A DNA stretch of 32,614 nucleotides from Gammaproteobacteria bacterium (GCA_028598975.1 JAQRMU010000008.1:1-32614), one strand, 5' to 3'. Positions 1-9,210 are shown, counted from the stretch's first letter. The notes: generated from the sequence alone by a model not told the origin. Numbers and translations: made by a program.

Positions 1-270
1 ATTGTGGATATTGTTAATGGCAATGGAACACATAGTGGCTACTGGACTGTTAGTCAAAATGGTGAGACGGTCACCAACAAACTAACAGGAAAAATGACTA
101 CCGTGATGGCTGCCGATGGAAAAACACCATTGACGAGCATTAATGGGACTTTTGCTAATGTGTATGGAACGGGTGTTCATGCAACAATCCATCCTATTGG
201 TACCTATAAAGTAACATTCACGTCTCCGACAGAGTATGTCAGTGAGTGGGAAGTAACGGGCTTTGAATAA
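1..270 (+). CDS. C-terminal part of an unrecognised protein
   Basis: The reading frame is open from the first base and ends with TAA at 268-270, so the gene most likely begins left of the window; a GTG at position 4 is possible but has no visible upstream context. The visible ~89 residues are rich in Gly, Thr, Ser and Val with alternating hydrophobic residues, as in a beta-rich domain, and contain no Cys and no membrane segment. I do not recognise a family and assign no function. About 100 bases separate it from the molybdoenzyme operon, so co-transcription is possible but not shown. Confidence 0.5.
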   Translation: MVDIVNGNGTHSGYWTVSQNGETVTNKLTGKMTTVMAADGKTPLTSINGTFANVYGTGVHATIHPIGTYKVTFTSPTEYVSEWEVTGFE

Positions 271-329
271 CTGTTTAAATAGTAAAACTGGACTGACTGA
301 AGGGAAGATTTTATCTACTTGAGGCCAGC

Positions 330-367
330 CCACAACAACAGAAGAAATTCTGTTCACAATGTTGTGG
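330..367 (+). promoter_or_regulatory. Nested inverted repeat overlapping the ribosome-binding site of the small-subunit gene
   Basis: CCACAACA (330-337) is the exact reverse complement of TGTTGTGG (360-367). Inside it AACAG (337-341) pairs with CTGTT (350-354). The right arm runs into the GGAG (366-369) that serves the ATG at 377. The arrangement could be an operator or an RNA hairpin that partly hides the ribosome-binding site. The repeat is seen directly; its function is inference. Confidence 0.35.
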
Positions 368-376
368 AGAAAACTC

Positions 377-832
377 ATGTTAACTTTACTGGTAAATGGT
401 GAAAAAAGAGACATTGATGTTGATGATGACACACCATTATTGTGGGTGCTACGTGATAGCTTAGGTCTAACTGGTACTAAGTATGGCTGTGGTATAGCTT
501 TGTGTGGAGCATGTACGGTACATATTGATGGTATTGCAGCACGATCCTGTGTGACACCCGTATCAACAGTTATTGGTAAAACTATCACAACTATCGAGGG
601 CTTGTCTCAAGACAGTAGTCATCCACTACAACAAGCATGGTCAGAAGAGCAGGTGTCTCAATGTGGATATTGTCAGTCTGGTCAGATTATGTCAGCTGCT
701 GCATTGCTAGAAAAAATATCTAATCCAAGTGATGAAGACATCAATAATGCTATGAGTGGGAACATTTGTCGCTGTGCTACGTATCAACGGATTCGTGCTG
801 CGATTCATACTGCTGCGAAGATGGGAGGTTAA
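377..832 (+). CDS. iorA: Isoquinoline 1-oxidoreductase-type small subunit, [2Fe-2S] protein
   Basis: This is the electron-transfer subunit of a xanthine-oxidase-family molybdenum hydroxylase. It passes electrons from the molybdopterin subunit through two [2Fe-2S] clusters. The 151-residue length fits the family. The plant-ferredoxin-type cluster ligands are C38, C43, C46 and C58 ([11 protein letters not shown]), and the second cluster uses the CGYC pair C96/C99 and C131/C133. An ATG at 359 is in frame, but the ATG at 377 has GGAGA six bases upstream and gives the normal N-terminus, so I use 377. One base separates its stop from the large-subunit ATG. The gene is intact, unlike two of its operon partners. 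The true substrate (an aldehyde or N-heterocycle) cannot be told from sequence. Confidence 0.88.
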   Translation: MLTLLVNGEKRDIDVDDDTPLLWVLRDSLGLTGTKYGCGIALCGACTVHIDGIAARSCVTPVSTVIGKTITTIEGLSQDSSHPLQQAWSEEQVSQCGYCQSGQIMSAAALLEKISNPSDEDINNAMSGNICRCATYQRIRAAIHTAAKMGG

Positions 833-833
833 T

Positions 834-3026
834 ATGAACACTAACCTCAAGATGACACGACGAGACTTTTTGAAAGTGGATGCAAGCTTGGGGCTTGGTC
901 TTATACTCGCATTTTATATGCCGACAGGATTATCCAAAGCGGTCAGATCTCTTTCCCCAGAAAGTCGCCCATTCAACTCTTCTTTTGAGCCGAATGCTTT
1001 TATTCGTATAGCAACTGACAATAGCATTACTGTCATCGTTAAGCATTTAGAAATGGGCCAAGGAGTCTCTACTGGTCTACCCACATTAATTGCTGAAGAA
1101 CTTGATGCTGATTGGAATCAGATTAATGTGGAAGCGGCACCCGCTAAAGCTAGGCTTTACCGGAACCTTATATGGGGATCTCTGCAAGGTACTGGGGCCA
1201 GTAACTCTATGGCCAACTCATTCAATCAAATGCGTCAAGCGGGAGCGACAGCACGAGCCATGCTCGTCAGTGCTGCGGCAGAGCGCTGGAATGTTCCTGC
1301 AAGTGAAATCACAGTCAGTAAAGGTGTGGTGCAACATCACGGTAATAAGTTCAAAGCCAGCTTTGGTGAATTGGTAGAAGCAGCATCACAATTGACGATT
1401 CCTGAGAATGTCACATTAAAAGAGTCGAAGGATTTTGAATAGATAGGCAAACATGTTGACCGTAAAGATACGATGGTCAAGTTAAATGGTACTGCCCAAT
1501 ATACGATAGATATGCAGTTAGCTGATATGTTGACGGCAGTAGTTGCTCATCCGCCACTGTTTGGTGCCAAGGTTAAGTCGTTCGATGACAGTAAGGCTAA
1601 AACAGTTAAAGGGGTTGTTGAAATTGTACAGGTCCCTAGTGGAATAGCAGTACTTGCCAATGGGTTTTGGTCTGCAAAACTGGGACGTGATGCACTAAAG
1701 ATCGAATGGGACACATCGGTTGCGAATACACTAGGATCAGATGAGATCCTTCAGAAATATAAAGAATTGGCAAAAATTCCTGGAGCGGTTGTGCGTAGTG
1801 AAGGTGATATAAACAAGGCTATGGCGGGAGCTACAAAACGACTCTTTGCTACTTTTGAATTCCCCTACCTTGCACATGCCGCGATGGAACCAATGGATTG
1901 CACCATAGCATTAAGCGAAGAAAGATGTGAATTGTGGCACGGGGAACAGATGCAAACCCTAACTCAGGTCAATATGTCTAGAATACTGGGTCTCAAATTG
2001 GATCAAATAAAGATCAATACACTCTATGCTGGTGGTAGCTTCGGTCGACGCGGGAATCCACAATCAGATTTCCAATCTGAAGCGGCGCACATTGTTAAGG
2101 CCATTTCAGGTCGAATCCCAATTAAGCTGATCTGGACACGTGAAGATGATATGCAGGCAGGTTTCTATCGACCACTTAATTACCATACGCTAGAGGCGGG
2201 TCTTGATGATGAGGGTAATATAATTGCTTGGCATCACCGTATTGTTGGACAGTCAATTCTTGCGGGGACGATGTTGAATAGCGTGTTGCTAGAAAAAGGT
2301 AATGATCCGATGGCAATGGATGGAGCAAAGGATTTTCCATACCGAACACCTAATCTACTTGTTGATCTACATACACCCAAGATCAATATACCGGTTCTAT
2401 GGTGGCGTTCGGTAGCACATACTCATACCGCTTTTATTGAGACTTTTATTGACGAACTTGCGATCGAAGCAAACGAAGATCCAGTTGAATTTCGTCGTTC
2501 ACACCTTGCTGGACAATCACGTTTTCTGAATGTACTTGAATTAGTAGTTGAAAAGTCTGGTTGGAAAAGATCTATGCCAAAAGGCAGAGGCCTAGGCTTG
2601 GCACTGCATAAATCATTTAATACTTACGTTGCCCAAGTTGCTGAAGTTACGGTGAGTAAAGAGGGTAAGCTCACGGTTGATCGTGTTACTTGTGCTGTGG
2701 ACTGCGGCATTGCCGTTAATCCCAAAATCATCGAATCACAGATGCAGGGAGGTATAGGTTTTGGATTGTCGGCAGCTTTAAAGGGTGAAATTACATTAAA
2801 AAATGGCAAGGTAGAGCAATCTAACTTCCACAATTACCAACCGATTCGAATGAATGAAATGCCACATATTGATGTGCATATTGTGGAGAGTCATGAAGCA
2901 CCATCAGGTGTCGGAGAACCTGGTGTGCCACCTATTGCTCCCGCAGTATGCAATGCGATTTTCATGGCTACTGGCAAGCGCATACGATCTCTGCCAATCA
3001 GTTTGCATGATTTAAGTTATACCTAG
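834..3026 (+). pseudogene. iorB: Isoquinoline 1-oxidoreductase-type molybdopterin large subunit, interrupted by an in-frame amber codon
   Basis: This would be the catalytic molybdopterin subunit of the hydroxylase. It begins with a twin-arginine signal (TRRDFLK, followed by a hydrophobic stretch), implying Tat export of the complex. Frame 834 encodes 202 residues and stops at TAG (1440-1442). The same frame then continues without further stop to 3026, with the family-typical IGKHVDRKDTMVKLNGTA immediately after the TAG. Counting the TAG as a residue the product is 730 long, as expected for an unbroken family member. Cofactor and active-site motifs survive: GGSFGRR, and GVGEPG with the presumed catalytic Glu near position 695. 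An ATG at 1473 has no ribosome-binding site and would make a fragment lacking the N-terminal domain. Only one codon is damaged, so this is a very recent nonsense mutation, a readthrough codon or a sequencing error. Confidence 0.85.
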
Positions 3027-3041
3027 TTAGGAAAAATAAAA

Positions 3042-3437
3042 ATGCAAAGTATAGATTTAGGAGCTGTTCAAGGCATTATCAGATGGCTGAAGGGTGGTCA
3101 TCAGCTAAGCTTAATTACGGTCGTTAATACTTGGGACCCATCACTACGACCTGTTGGATCAATCCATGGTATCAGGCAATATGGATTATTGCTCGATTCA
3201 GTATCGGGGGGATGCATTGAGGATGATGTAGTGAAGGCGTTTACTCCTAAACAGCACACAGAGATAGTCAGTTTGTCACATGATCCAAGATTGGGTGATA
3301 TGGCGTTATTGGAAGCATTAATATTTGATGCCTTTTATGAGAGTGCAATAGAATCGCATAGCAATAACCAAAAACGTCGTGAACGGATGGCAATGTTAAC
3401 TGGAAGGGCAGATGATATTAAGGATGAGGCGGCATGA
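3042..3437 (+). pseudogene. XdhC/CoxI-family molybdoenzyme maturation protein, internally and C-terminally deleted
   Basis: XdhC-like proteins insert sulfurated molybdenum cofactor into xanthine-oxidase-family enzymes and are usually about 250-350 residues with an N-terminal XdhC_CoxI domain and a C-terminal Rossmann domain. Here only 131 residues remain. The N-terminal motif is present (RPVGS, then VSGGCIEDDVV), but from about residue 70 the sequence jumps to the late part of the second domain (SHDPRLGDMALLEAL, NNQKRRERM). The GxG nucleotide-binding start of the Rossmann fold and the final GARTPPEIA-type segment are missing. Usually invariant positions are also changed: WDPS replaces WGSS, and ESAIESHS replaces VGALGSRR. 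The stop overlaps the next ATG (ATGA). It is probably non-functional. Confidence 0.7.
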
Positions 3438-4021
3438 TCTGTGGCATATTGCTTGCTGCTGGAACTGCCAGTCGTTTTGGTAGTAACAAACTACTGTACC
3501 CACTACCAGACGGTACGCCCATTGGAATTTCTGCAGCGCGTAATTTAAAAAAAAGTGTTGATCATGTCATTGCTGTTGTGAGGCCTGATGATAAAGTTCT
3601 TACCAATTTATTACATACTGAAGGCGTGAGCACGATAGTGGCTGAAAATTCAGGGCAGGGAATGAGCGGGAGCCTAGTGGTTGCTATTCGTACTACAAAA
3701 GATGCCGATGGTTGGCTTATTGCCCTTGCAGACATGCCTTGGATAAACCCTCAGACAATAAGTACGATTGCGATGATGATAGAAGAGGGTACAGATATAG
3801 CCGCACCTTATTATGGAGAACATCGTGGTCATCCGGTAGGGTTTTCACATCGATTTTTACCAGAATTACTTCGTCTTACAGACGATAAAGGGGCTGGTGA
3901 GTTACTACGAATAAACAGTTGTTTTATAAGAAGATTTCAATCTGATGATATTGGAATACTACAGGATGTTGATAGGCCAAGAGATGTATTGACTAAATCA
4001 GAATTAATTTCACCATGCTGA
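3434..4021 (+). CDS. MocA-like molybdenum cofactor cytidylyltransferase (NTP-transferase family)
   Basis: The 195-residue protein has the MobA/MocA nucleotidyltransferase fold. Visible motifs are the N-terminal nucleotide loop LAAGTASRFGSNKLL (residues 7-21), SLVVAI, the metal-binding ALADMPW segment, RGHPVGF, DKGAGELL and a final DVDRPRD. In this family MocA adds CMP to molybdopterin to make the MCD form of the cofactor used by xanthine-oxidase-family enzymes, which fits its place after the small and large subunits and the XdhC-like gene. Its start overlaps the XdhC-like stop by four bases. It appears complete. Cytidylyl rather than guanylyl specificity is inferred from the neighbours. Confidence 0.8.
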   Translation: MICGILLAAGTASRFGSNKLLYPLPDGTPIGISAARNLKKSVDHVIAVVRPDDKVLTNLLHTEGVSTIVAENSGQGMSGSLVVAIRTTKDADGWLIALADMPWINPQTISTIAMMIEEGTDIAAPYYGEHRGHPVGFSHRFLPELLRLTDDKGAGELLRINSCFIRRFQSDDIGILQDVDRPRDVLTKSELISPC

Positions 4022-4047
4022 TGTATATAGCTCATACTTTTGCGAAA

Positions 4048-5637
4048 CTAAGAATATCGGGAGCGAATTTGATCCCACATTTTATGTTGTTGTTTAATGG
4101 TTTTATCATTCCATATTGATACTTGTTGTATATTATCAATACTCCCTTTAAGTTCGCGAAGAAGTGTAAATTTCTTTTTAACTTGCTCTGTCATTCCTAA
4201 GGTTTCATAGCTCATCATTTGTAAATAATGGCAAGGAGTAAAATTAGGACTCATGATGCAACCTTCTTCATAAGCGGCGATCGCTTTTTGGTACTCTCCT
4301 AGGACAAAATAACTTTGGCCTAGCGCAAGCTCATATAATGGAGAAGGTGTGGGGGTAAAGCGCTTTGCTTTTTCTGCATTATAAAGGGCTTCTTCTCCTA
4401 CTCCTGAAGCAGATAGTGCCATAGAAAGGAATAGATGTGCTTCGGCATTATTAGGGTCTAAGGCTACAGCTTGACGGCACTGTGAGATCGATTCGTTACC
4501 TTGCTGCCGCCAAAGTTGTACCCAGCCTAATATTGACATGGTGTAGGGTGATTGGGGATCTAACTCTATTGATTGTTGGGCATGTGAAAGTGCTAAATCT
4601 AAATTTGAGTGCTTAGTATTCCAAGTCATTAGCCACTGATAGACAATGACTCGTGCTAGCCATGCATGCACAGCCGCATAGTTTGGATCTATTTGATTAG
4701 CCTTAGTTAAAAGGCGTAAGGCTTCATTAGTTTCTTTTGCGGTATAGCATCTAAATTGTGCAATACCCTGAAGCAAAGTATCGTGTGCCTCAACACTACT
4801 TGTGCCTTTATAACCAAAGAGTGCTGCTTCTTCACCTGCTAGTTTGATCTGTAGTACGCTAACAATGCTTTGAGTTAACTCATCTTGAAGGACAAAAATA
4901 TCTTTTAACTCGCGGTCGTAACTATCAGACCACACATGACCATCACTCCGTGTATCTATTAATTGTGCAGTGACACGTAAATGATTGCCGGCATGTTGCA
5001 CGCTACCTTCAAGTAAATAACGCACGCCTAATTCAGCTGCGATTTCTTTAGATGATTTTTTACTACTTTTATAAGAAAAAGATGACTGTTTAGATATAAT
5101 AAACAAGCCAGATAACCTTGATAACATGGAAATTAAGCTATCGGTAATACCATCAGCAAAATACTCTCGTGTACTATCTGTAGCAATGTTGGCAAAAGGC
5201 AATACGGCAAGAGACTGTTGATCTTCAATAAGTGTTGGAAAGTCACTTATTTTGCGAGCATGGCTTTGTACAGAGATTCTTTCCTGCCATTCAATTTGGA
5301 TGGCATAGCTTCCTTTTGGTAACGTGAATCGGACAGGGTCTGTGGCACCTTCATCATCGTAGTATTCACGTAACTTAGACCGTAAACGTCCAGCCTCCAC
5401 GCGAACTATTGAATCTATAGCAGGATCAAATGATGGCTCTCTATCAAATACTTCAATACCAATACTATAACCTTTGAGTTTCTTGGCCCGGCCCTCAAGG
5501 GTCTCTGCCATGATATAACTCAGAAAGCGTTGTTGGCGCTCAGCCTTGGCAAACATCGGACTAGAAAGGATCTTGGCAAAACATTCATTAATTTGGATGT
5601 CTTGAACTTTCGTCCACTTAGTATTAGATAAATCCAT
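4048..5637 (-). CDS. TPR-containing signalling/regulatory protein with FlgO/TolB-like domain
   Basis: A 529-residue cytoplasmic-looking protein with three parts. Residues ~16-115 form the domain seen at the start of many 'adenylate cyclase-like' TPR regulators, with the signature FDPAIDSIVRVEAGRLRSKL and a closing LPKGSY. Residues ~141-265 are the FlgO/TolB-N-like segment (SLAVLPFAN, EYFADGITDSLISMLSRL, YLLEGSV, DIFVLQDELTQSI). Residues ~285-500 are helical TPR repeats. I see no cyclase catalytic domain. It converges on the molybdoenzyme operon with only 26 bases between stops, so it may or may not regulate it. Start at 5637 is the first Met of the conserved domain. The domain assignment is firm; the biological role is unknown. 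Confidence 0.7.
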   Translation of the reverse strand: MDLSNTKWTKVQDIQINECFAKILSSPMFAKAERQQRFLSYIMAETLEGRAKKLKGYSIGIEVFDREPSFDPAIDSIVRVEAGRLRSKLREYYDDEGATDPVRFTLPKGSYAIQIEWQERISVQSHARKISDFPTLIEDQQSLAVLPFANIATDSTREYFADGITDSLISMLSRLSGLFIISKQSSFSYKSSKKSSKEIAAELGVRYLLEGSVQHAGNHLRVTAQLIDTRSDGHVWSDSYDRELKDIFVLQDELTQSIVSVLQIKLAGEEAALFGYKGTSSVEAHDTLLQGIAQFRCYTAKETNEALRLLTKANQIDPNYAAVHAWLARVIVYQWLMTWNTKHSNLDLALSHAQQSIELDPQSPYTMSILGWVQLWRQQGNESISQCRQAVALDPNNAEAHLFLSMALSASGVGEEALYNAEKAKRFTPTPSPLYELALGQSYFVLGEYQKAIAAYEEGCIMSPNFTPCHYLQMMSYETLGMTEQVKKKFTLLRELKGSIDNIQQVSIWNDKTIKQQHKMWDQIRSRYS

Positions 5638-5940
5638 AATTACCTATTCTAATGTAAGTTATTGAATTGTGCTTATAATCTATTACTGAGGTGATAAGTG
5701 CTAAGTGAAGTGCGTGAAGAAGTCTCATTTATCCCTGAGAAATAAGCAATTCACTTTTAATGAACTAGCTAGGGTTTTGTGCTGTGGTTTAATTTATTCT
5801 AATTGAGCGGAATACCTAGAAAAAAGTCCCTACCATGAAACCATGACAGGGACTTTATTCAATATAGTCTACGAACTAAGGAAAGTACTGGGACTTAGTT
5901 TCGCTATTACAACAACGTTAAAAAGCTGTTTTGTAGCCAC
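5638..5940. other. Intergenic region between the TPR regulator and the secreted-protein gene
   Basis: About 300 bases without a credible gene. It should contain the minus-strand promoter of the TPR protein in its left part, although no clear -35/-10 pair stands out. At 5823-5856 it holds the terminator described separately. The sequence is AT-rich. I see no repeat or RNA gene. Confidence 0.5.
5823..5856 (-). terminator. Rho-independent terminator of the 17-kDa-antigen-like gene
   Basis: AAAGTCCCT (5823-5831) and AGGGACTTT (5848-5856) are perfect inverted repeats, with an additional CATG/CATG pairing inside. Read on the minus strand the stem is followed by a run of T, about 85 bases after the stop of the gene ending at 5941. 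Confidence 0.75.
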
Positions 5941-6303
5941 TTAATCTAACTGAGCAATCCAATGACCGTCATAATTCATGCAGGCATTAAGATCTTGGTT
6001 TTCAGTTTTAGAGCTGTGTTTAACAATAAGCTTATAAGCAACACATGGACGTAGATCAGAGCTAAAGTGTTCACCAATAATGACATCGTAATGAGTTGTT
6101 GTATCAATGTTGTACCAAGAGTCTGAAGCACCCGTTGGCTGAGTCATCAGAATTTCTTGAGTTTTATTGAGATCAATAATTGTCATTGCTGTATCTGAAT
6201 CAATACCCGCTTCAACACCAGCAAGTAATTCTAGAGGTGACTCTGCAGCGATAACGCTCATTGATAAAGTTGCACCGATTAAAGCTGTAAATAATTTTTT
6301 CAT
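5941..6303 (-). CDS. Small secreted protein resembling the RT0821/Lpp0805 (17 kDa) surface-antigen domain
   Basis: The likely product starts at the Met at 6303 (MKKLFTALIGATLSMSVIAA), a clear Sec signal peptide with cleavage near AAES. A longer in-frame start at 6339 would bury the signal peptide behind 12 polar residues and is less likely. The mature ~100 residues carry the spacing of the 17-kDa surface-antigen family: Trp-Tyr-Asn, then Tyr-Asp-Val, then RPCVAY, then a second Cys in NACMNYDGHW. The two Cys residues probably form a disulfide in the periplasm or at the surface. Such domains are often of unknown function. It is a single-gene unit with its own terminator. The family match is moderate. 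Confidence 0.6.
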   Translation of the reverse strand: MKKLFTALIGATLSMSVIAAESPLELLAGVEAGIDSDTAMTIIDLNKTQEILMTQPTGASDSWYNIDTTTHYDVIIGEHFSSDLRPCVAYKLIVKHSSKTENQDLNACMNYDGHWIAQLD

Positions 6304-6386
6304 TTTTATCCATCTATGGTTTTTATGAGAACAGTGCATAGAATACAGATGATGAGAAAAAGCTGTATGAGTGATAAATCCTTTTT

Positions 6387-6408
6387 TATCAGGAGTTTAT
6401 TCCTGATA
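6387..6408. other. Hairpin downstream of hflD
   Basis: TATCAGGA (6387-6394) pairs perfectly with TCCTGATA (6401-6408) around a 6-base loop, 47 bases beyond the hflD stop. On the minus strand the stem is followed by A-rich rather than T-rich sequence, so it does not look like a standard terminator for hflD. It may be an RNA-stabilising 3' end or part of the upstream region of the neighbouring gene. Confidence 0.3.
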
Positions 6409-6454
6409 TTTATGACAGTACTGTAACAATTACCTAGTGTTTGACTCAGGTTTG

Positions 6455-7087
6455 TTAAATGGATTTATGCAGTTCGGTGGCAAACTTAAGAATTTTGTTT
6501 GATTGAAAAACAAAGTGCCAGCGTCGTCCACCTTTTTGATGCCACAGTATTGCAGCACGAATTCCTGCAAGAAGAAGTGTACGAACACGGTTTATATTAT
6601 CAGCATGTTGTAAGAATGTTGGATCACCATGGACTTGAATACGTGGTGATAACTCACTGATTGTTCGAAGGTAAATGTCTGCAAAGCGAGCTATAACTTG
6701 AGGGTTGTTAATATCACCAAAGTAGTCAATTTGCTGTGGAATTTGATCAATCTCTCGACCAATTAAATCCATCATTGCTGGTCGCTTTGCAAGTTTTCGC
6801 TCAAGGTGTAGCAGACCAATAACATAACGGAGAACCTGCACATCTTTTTTCTCTTTATTTTTAGATAGCTGATTATTAAGTTGCTCTATTCCTGTTTTTA
6901 AGTGGGCTAAATCACCATAGATTGCTTCTGTGTTTGGGGCTTCTAGTGCAACAAGGCTCTTTAACAATGTCTCAAACTCGGTTTGATCAACATTACCTGT
7001 CTCTGCAATTTGTTGGACTAATGTGACTGATTGTAATAGTGCTGCTAGGGCAATTGTGCGATCGCGCTCTCGGGCACTTATGCTCAT
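6455..7087 (-). CDS. hflD: High-frequency lysogenisation protein HflD homologue
   Basis: A 210-residue mostly helical protein of the HflD (YcfC) family, matched through its N-terminal [19 protein letters not shown], the central [12 protein letters not shown] and the C-terminal [20 protein letters not shown] with a short tail. In E. coli HflD is a peripheral membrane protein that binds lambda CII; its general cell function is unclear. Its ATG overlaps the mnmA stop by four bases, the standard gammaproteobacterial mnmA-hflD arrangement. The usual next gene, purB, is not here; a secreted-protein gene follows instead. Length is normal and no defects are seen. Confidence 0.92.
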   Translation of the reverse strand: MSISARERDRTIALAALLQSVTLVQQIAETGNVDQTEFETLLKSLVALEAPNTEAIYGDLAHLKTGIEQLNNQLSKNKEKKDVQVLRYVIGLLHLERKLAKRPAMMDLIGREIDQIPQQIDYFGDINNPQVIARFADIYLRTISELSPRIQVHGDPTFLQHADNINRVRTLLLAGIRAAILWHQKGGRRWHFVFQSNKILKFATELHKSI

Positions 7088-8196
7088 GGATGAATACCCG
7101 GTGCATCTGTACTGACGATAATTCCGCCACCTAGACAGTCGTCATCAATATAAAAAACAACAGACTGGCCTGGGGTAACAGCACGTTGTGCTTGCTCAAA
7201 CTCAACATGAATTAAACCATTCTCATCTTCAGTGATAATGCAGGCTTGATCGGGCTGGCGATAGCGTGTTTTGGCTGAAGCTTTGCAAGGGAATGTCGGT
7301 GGATGTCCTGCAACCCATGATAACTGTTCTGCCTTTAATGAATTACTATGTAACCAAGGGTGATCGCCTTGAACAACATAGAGGATCTTTTTCTCCATAT
7401 CTTTACCGGCAACAAACCATGGTTTACCTGAACTATCTTTACGGCCACCAATTCCTAAACCTTGGCGTTGACCTAGGGTGTAATACATTAAACCTTGGTG
7501 CTGGCCTATCACTTCTCCCTCAGGTGTTTGCATTTCACCCGGTTGAGCGGGGATGTAGCGACCTAAAAACTCACGGAAACGACGTTCACCAATAAAACAA
7601 ATACCGGTACTATCTTTTTTATCATGGGTGATAAAGCCTGCTTCTTCGGCAATTTGGCGTACTTCAGGTTTTGGTAATTCACCAAGTGGGAATAGGGTGC
7701 GTGACAGTTGATCTTGGCCTAAGGTATATAAAAAATAGCTTTGATCTTTGTTGTCATCATGACCCTTTAATAAATGGAAGCCATCATTACGTTCTTCGAC
7801 ACGAGCATAGTGGCCGGTGGCGATCATATAACCACCCAGTTTCATGGCATGATCTAAGAAGGCTTTAAATTTGATTTCACGGTTACATAAGATATCGGGG
7901 TTGGGTGTTCGTCCTGCTTTATATTCATCGAGAAAGTTCTTGAAGACATAATCCCAATATTCCATTGCAAAGTTAGCTTCGTGAAAAGGCACGCCTATTT
8001 TATCGGCAACGGAATTGGCATCATCACGATCTTCAGCGATCGTACATTCACTTTCTTCGGCAAAATCGACCCAGTTCTTCATAAACATGCCTTCAACATC
8101 ATGGCCTTGCTGTTGTAACAATAAGGCTGCAACTGAAGAATCTACACCGCCGGAAAGACCGACTACGACTTTGTTGTTATTTGTTTTTTCTGACAT
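7084..8196 (-). CDS. mnmA: tRNA-specific 2-thiouridylase MnmA
   Basis: MnmA makes the 2-thio group of 5-substituted 2-thiouridine at wobble position 34 of tRNAs for Lys, Glu and Gln. It uses ATP and sulfur relayed through the Tus system. The 370-residue protein has the PP-loop GLSGGVDSS (13-21), the catalytic Cys C104 in [13 protein letters not shown] and the second reactive Cys C200 in [10 protein letters not shown]. The central and C-terminal beta domains ([21 protein letters not shown]) are also present. Only two bases lie between it and nudJ upstream, and it overlaps hflD downstream, so all are probably one transcript. Complete. Confidence 0.97.
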   Translation of the reverse strand: MSEKTNNNKVVVGLSGGVDSSVAALLLQQQGHDVEGMFMKNWVDFAEESECTIAEDRDDANSVADKIGVPFHEANFAMEYWDYVFKNFLDEYKAGRTPNPDILCNREIKFKAFLDHAMKLGGYMIATGHYARVEERNDGFHLLKGHDDNKDQSYFLYTLGQDQLSRTLFPLGELPKPEVRQIAEEAGFITHDKKDSTGICFIGERRFREFLGRYIPAQPGEMQTPEGEVIGQHQGLMYYTLGQRQGLGIGGRKDSSGKPWFVAGKDMEKKILYVVQGDHPWLHSNSLKAEQLSWVAGHPPTFPCKASAKTRYRQPDQACIITEDENGLIHVEFEQAQRAVTPGQSVVFYIDDDCLGGGIIVSTDAPGIHP

Positions 8197-8198
8197 GT

Positions 8199-8639
8199 TT
8201 AATTATGTAATAAAGTAAGTGGATAGCGCTGGCCTGAAAGATAATCATTCAAACAGTCCAAAACTAAAGGACTGCGAAAATCAGCTTGTCTTGCCATTAA
8301 TTGTTGCTTATTTAACCATAAAGCTTGATGAATATCGTCATCTAGTTTTTGATTGGGATCGTGATTACTCGCCATTCCTGTAAAACAATACCGTATATAG
8401 GTGTCTTTACTTTCAGGATGTTGCCAGCGATAAATACCAATCAATGCAGTGGGTTCAAATTGCCATGCGGTTTCTTCGTGGGTTTCACGAATAACAGCAT
8501 CAATCAGACTTTCGCCTGACTCGAGATGGCCTGCGGGTTGATTGAGCGTCATCTTGCCGTCGATTTCTTCTTCGACTATTAGGAAGTTGCTTTCCTGTTC
8601 GATGATTGCGGCGACGGTGGTTCTGGGAGTCCAAATCAT
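8199..8639 (-). CDS. nudJ: NUDIX hydrolase, NudJ-like
   Basis: A 146-residue NUDIX enzyme with the full box [20 protein letters not shown] (residues 37-56), which holds the metal-binding Glu residues. NudJ of E. coli (YmfB) hydrolyses nucleoside tri- and diphosphates and the thiamine precursor HMP-PP; the same place between rluE and mnmA supports the assignment. The start at 8639 gives the canonical N-terminus ([10 protein letters not shown], then LNQPAGHLE), so the first 140 bases really do lie inside the rluE reading frame. Translation may be coupled to rluE. Confidence 0.9.
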   Translation of the reverse strand: MIWTPRTTVAAIIEQESNFLIVEEEIDGKMTLNQPAGHLESGESLIDAVIRETHEETAWQFEPTALIGIYRWQHPESKDTYIRYCFTGMASNHDPNQKLDDDIHQALWLNKQQLMARQADFRSPLVLDCLNDYLSGQRYPLTLLHN

Positions 8640-9210
8640 CCGATGATTTTATCATGGCCGGGCTAAGTACAGGAGCAGGAACTTCTATCCACTGTCCTGA
8701 ATCGATATTATCCACCGTCCAATCACCAATGGCATAACGGATTAAACGTAAGGTTGGATGTCCAATTGCGGCAGTCATGCGGCGAACTTGGCGATTTTTA
8801 CCTTCGGTTATTTTGAGTTCAACCCATTGTGTTGGAATTGATTTTCGTTCACGTATTGGCGGGATACGATCCCAAATAGCAGGTGGTTCAATTAATGTTG
8901 CTTTTGCAGGCCGAGTCATACCATCTTTAAGTTCAACCCCTTGCCGTAACTGCTCTAATGCGGCATTATCGGGAATGTTTTCCACTTGAGCCCAATAGGT
9001 TTTTTCAAGCTTGTGGCGAGGATCACTAATAAAATGTTGAAGTGGACCTGAATCCGTAAGCAATACCAAACCTTCACTGTCGCGATCTAAGCGTCCTGCA
9101 GGGTAGACACCTTTAACATCAACAAAGTCTTTTAGTGTTTGTCGACCTGCCTCATCAGTAAACTGAGTAAGCACATCAAAGGGTTTATTAAGTAATATTA
9201 GACGTGGCAT
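8500..9210 (-). CDS. rluE: 23S rRNA pseudouridine synthase RluE with an Arg-rich C-terminal extension
   Basis: RluE of E. coli converts U2457 of 23S rRNA to pseudouridine. The 236-residue product has the RsuA/RluB/E-type catalytic motif [13 protein letters not shown] with Asp42, the family N-terminus ([14 protein letters not shown]) and [20 protein letters not shown]. The ordinary enzyme core ends near residue 188. The frame then runs on for about 46 residues inside nudJ, giving a tail with about 14 Arg. The tail is visible in the sequence. Whether it is functional (RNA binding) or the result of a lost stop codon is open. First gene of the rluE-nudJ-mnmA-hflD operon. Confidence 0.92.
   Translation of the reverse strand: MPRLILLNKPFDVLTQFTDEAGRQTLKDFVDVKGVYPAGRLDRDSEGLVLLTDSGPLQHFISDPRHKLEKTYWAQVENIPDNAALEQLRQGVELKDGMTRPAKATLIEPPAIWDRIPPIRERKSIPTQWVELKITEGKNRQVRRMTAAIGHPTLRLIRYAIGDWTVDNIDSGQWIEVPAPVLSPAMIKSSDDLDSQNHRRRNHRTGKQLPNSRRRNRRQDDAQSTRRPSRVRRKSD

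Noticed and set aside
82-588. 168-codon minus-strand ORF at the left end
   Set aside because: It lies antisense to the small-subunit gene and the partial first gene, and its product has no recognisable domain; it is a shadow frame.
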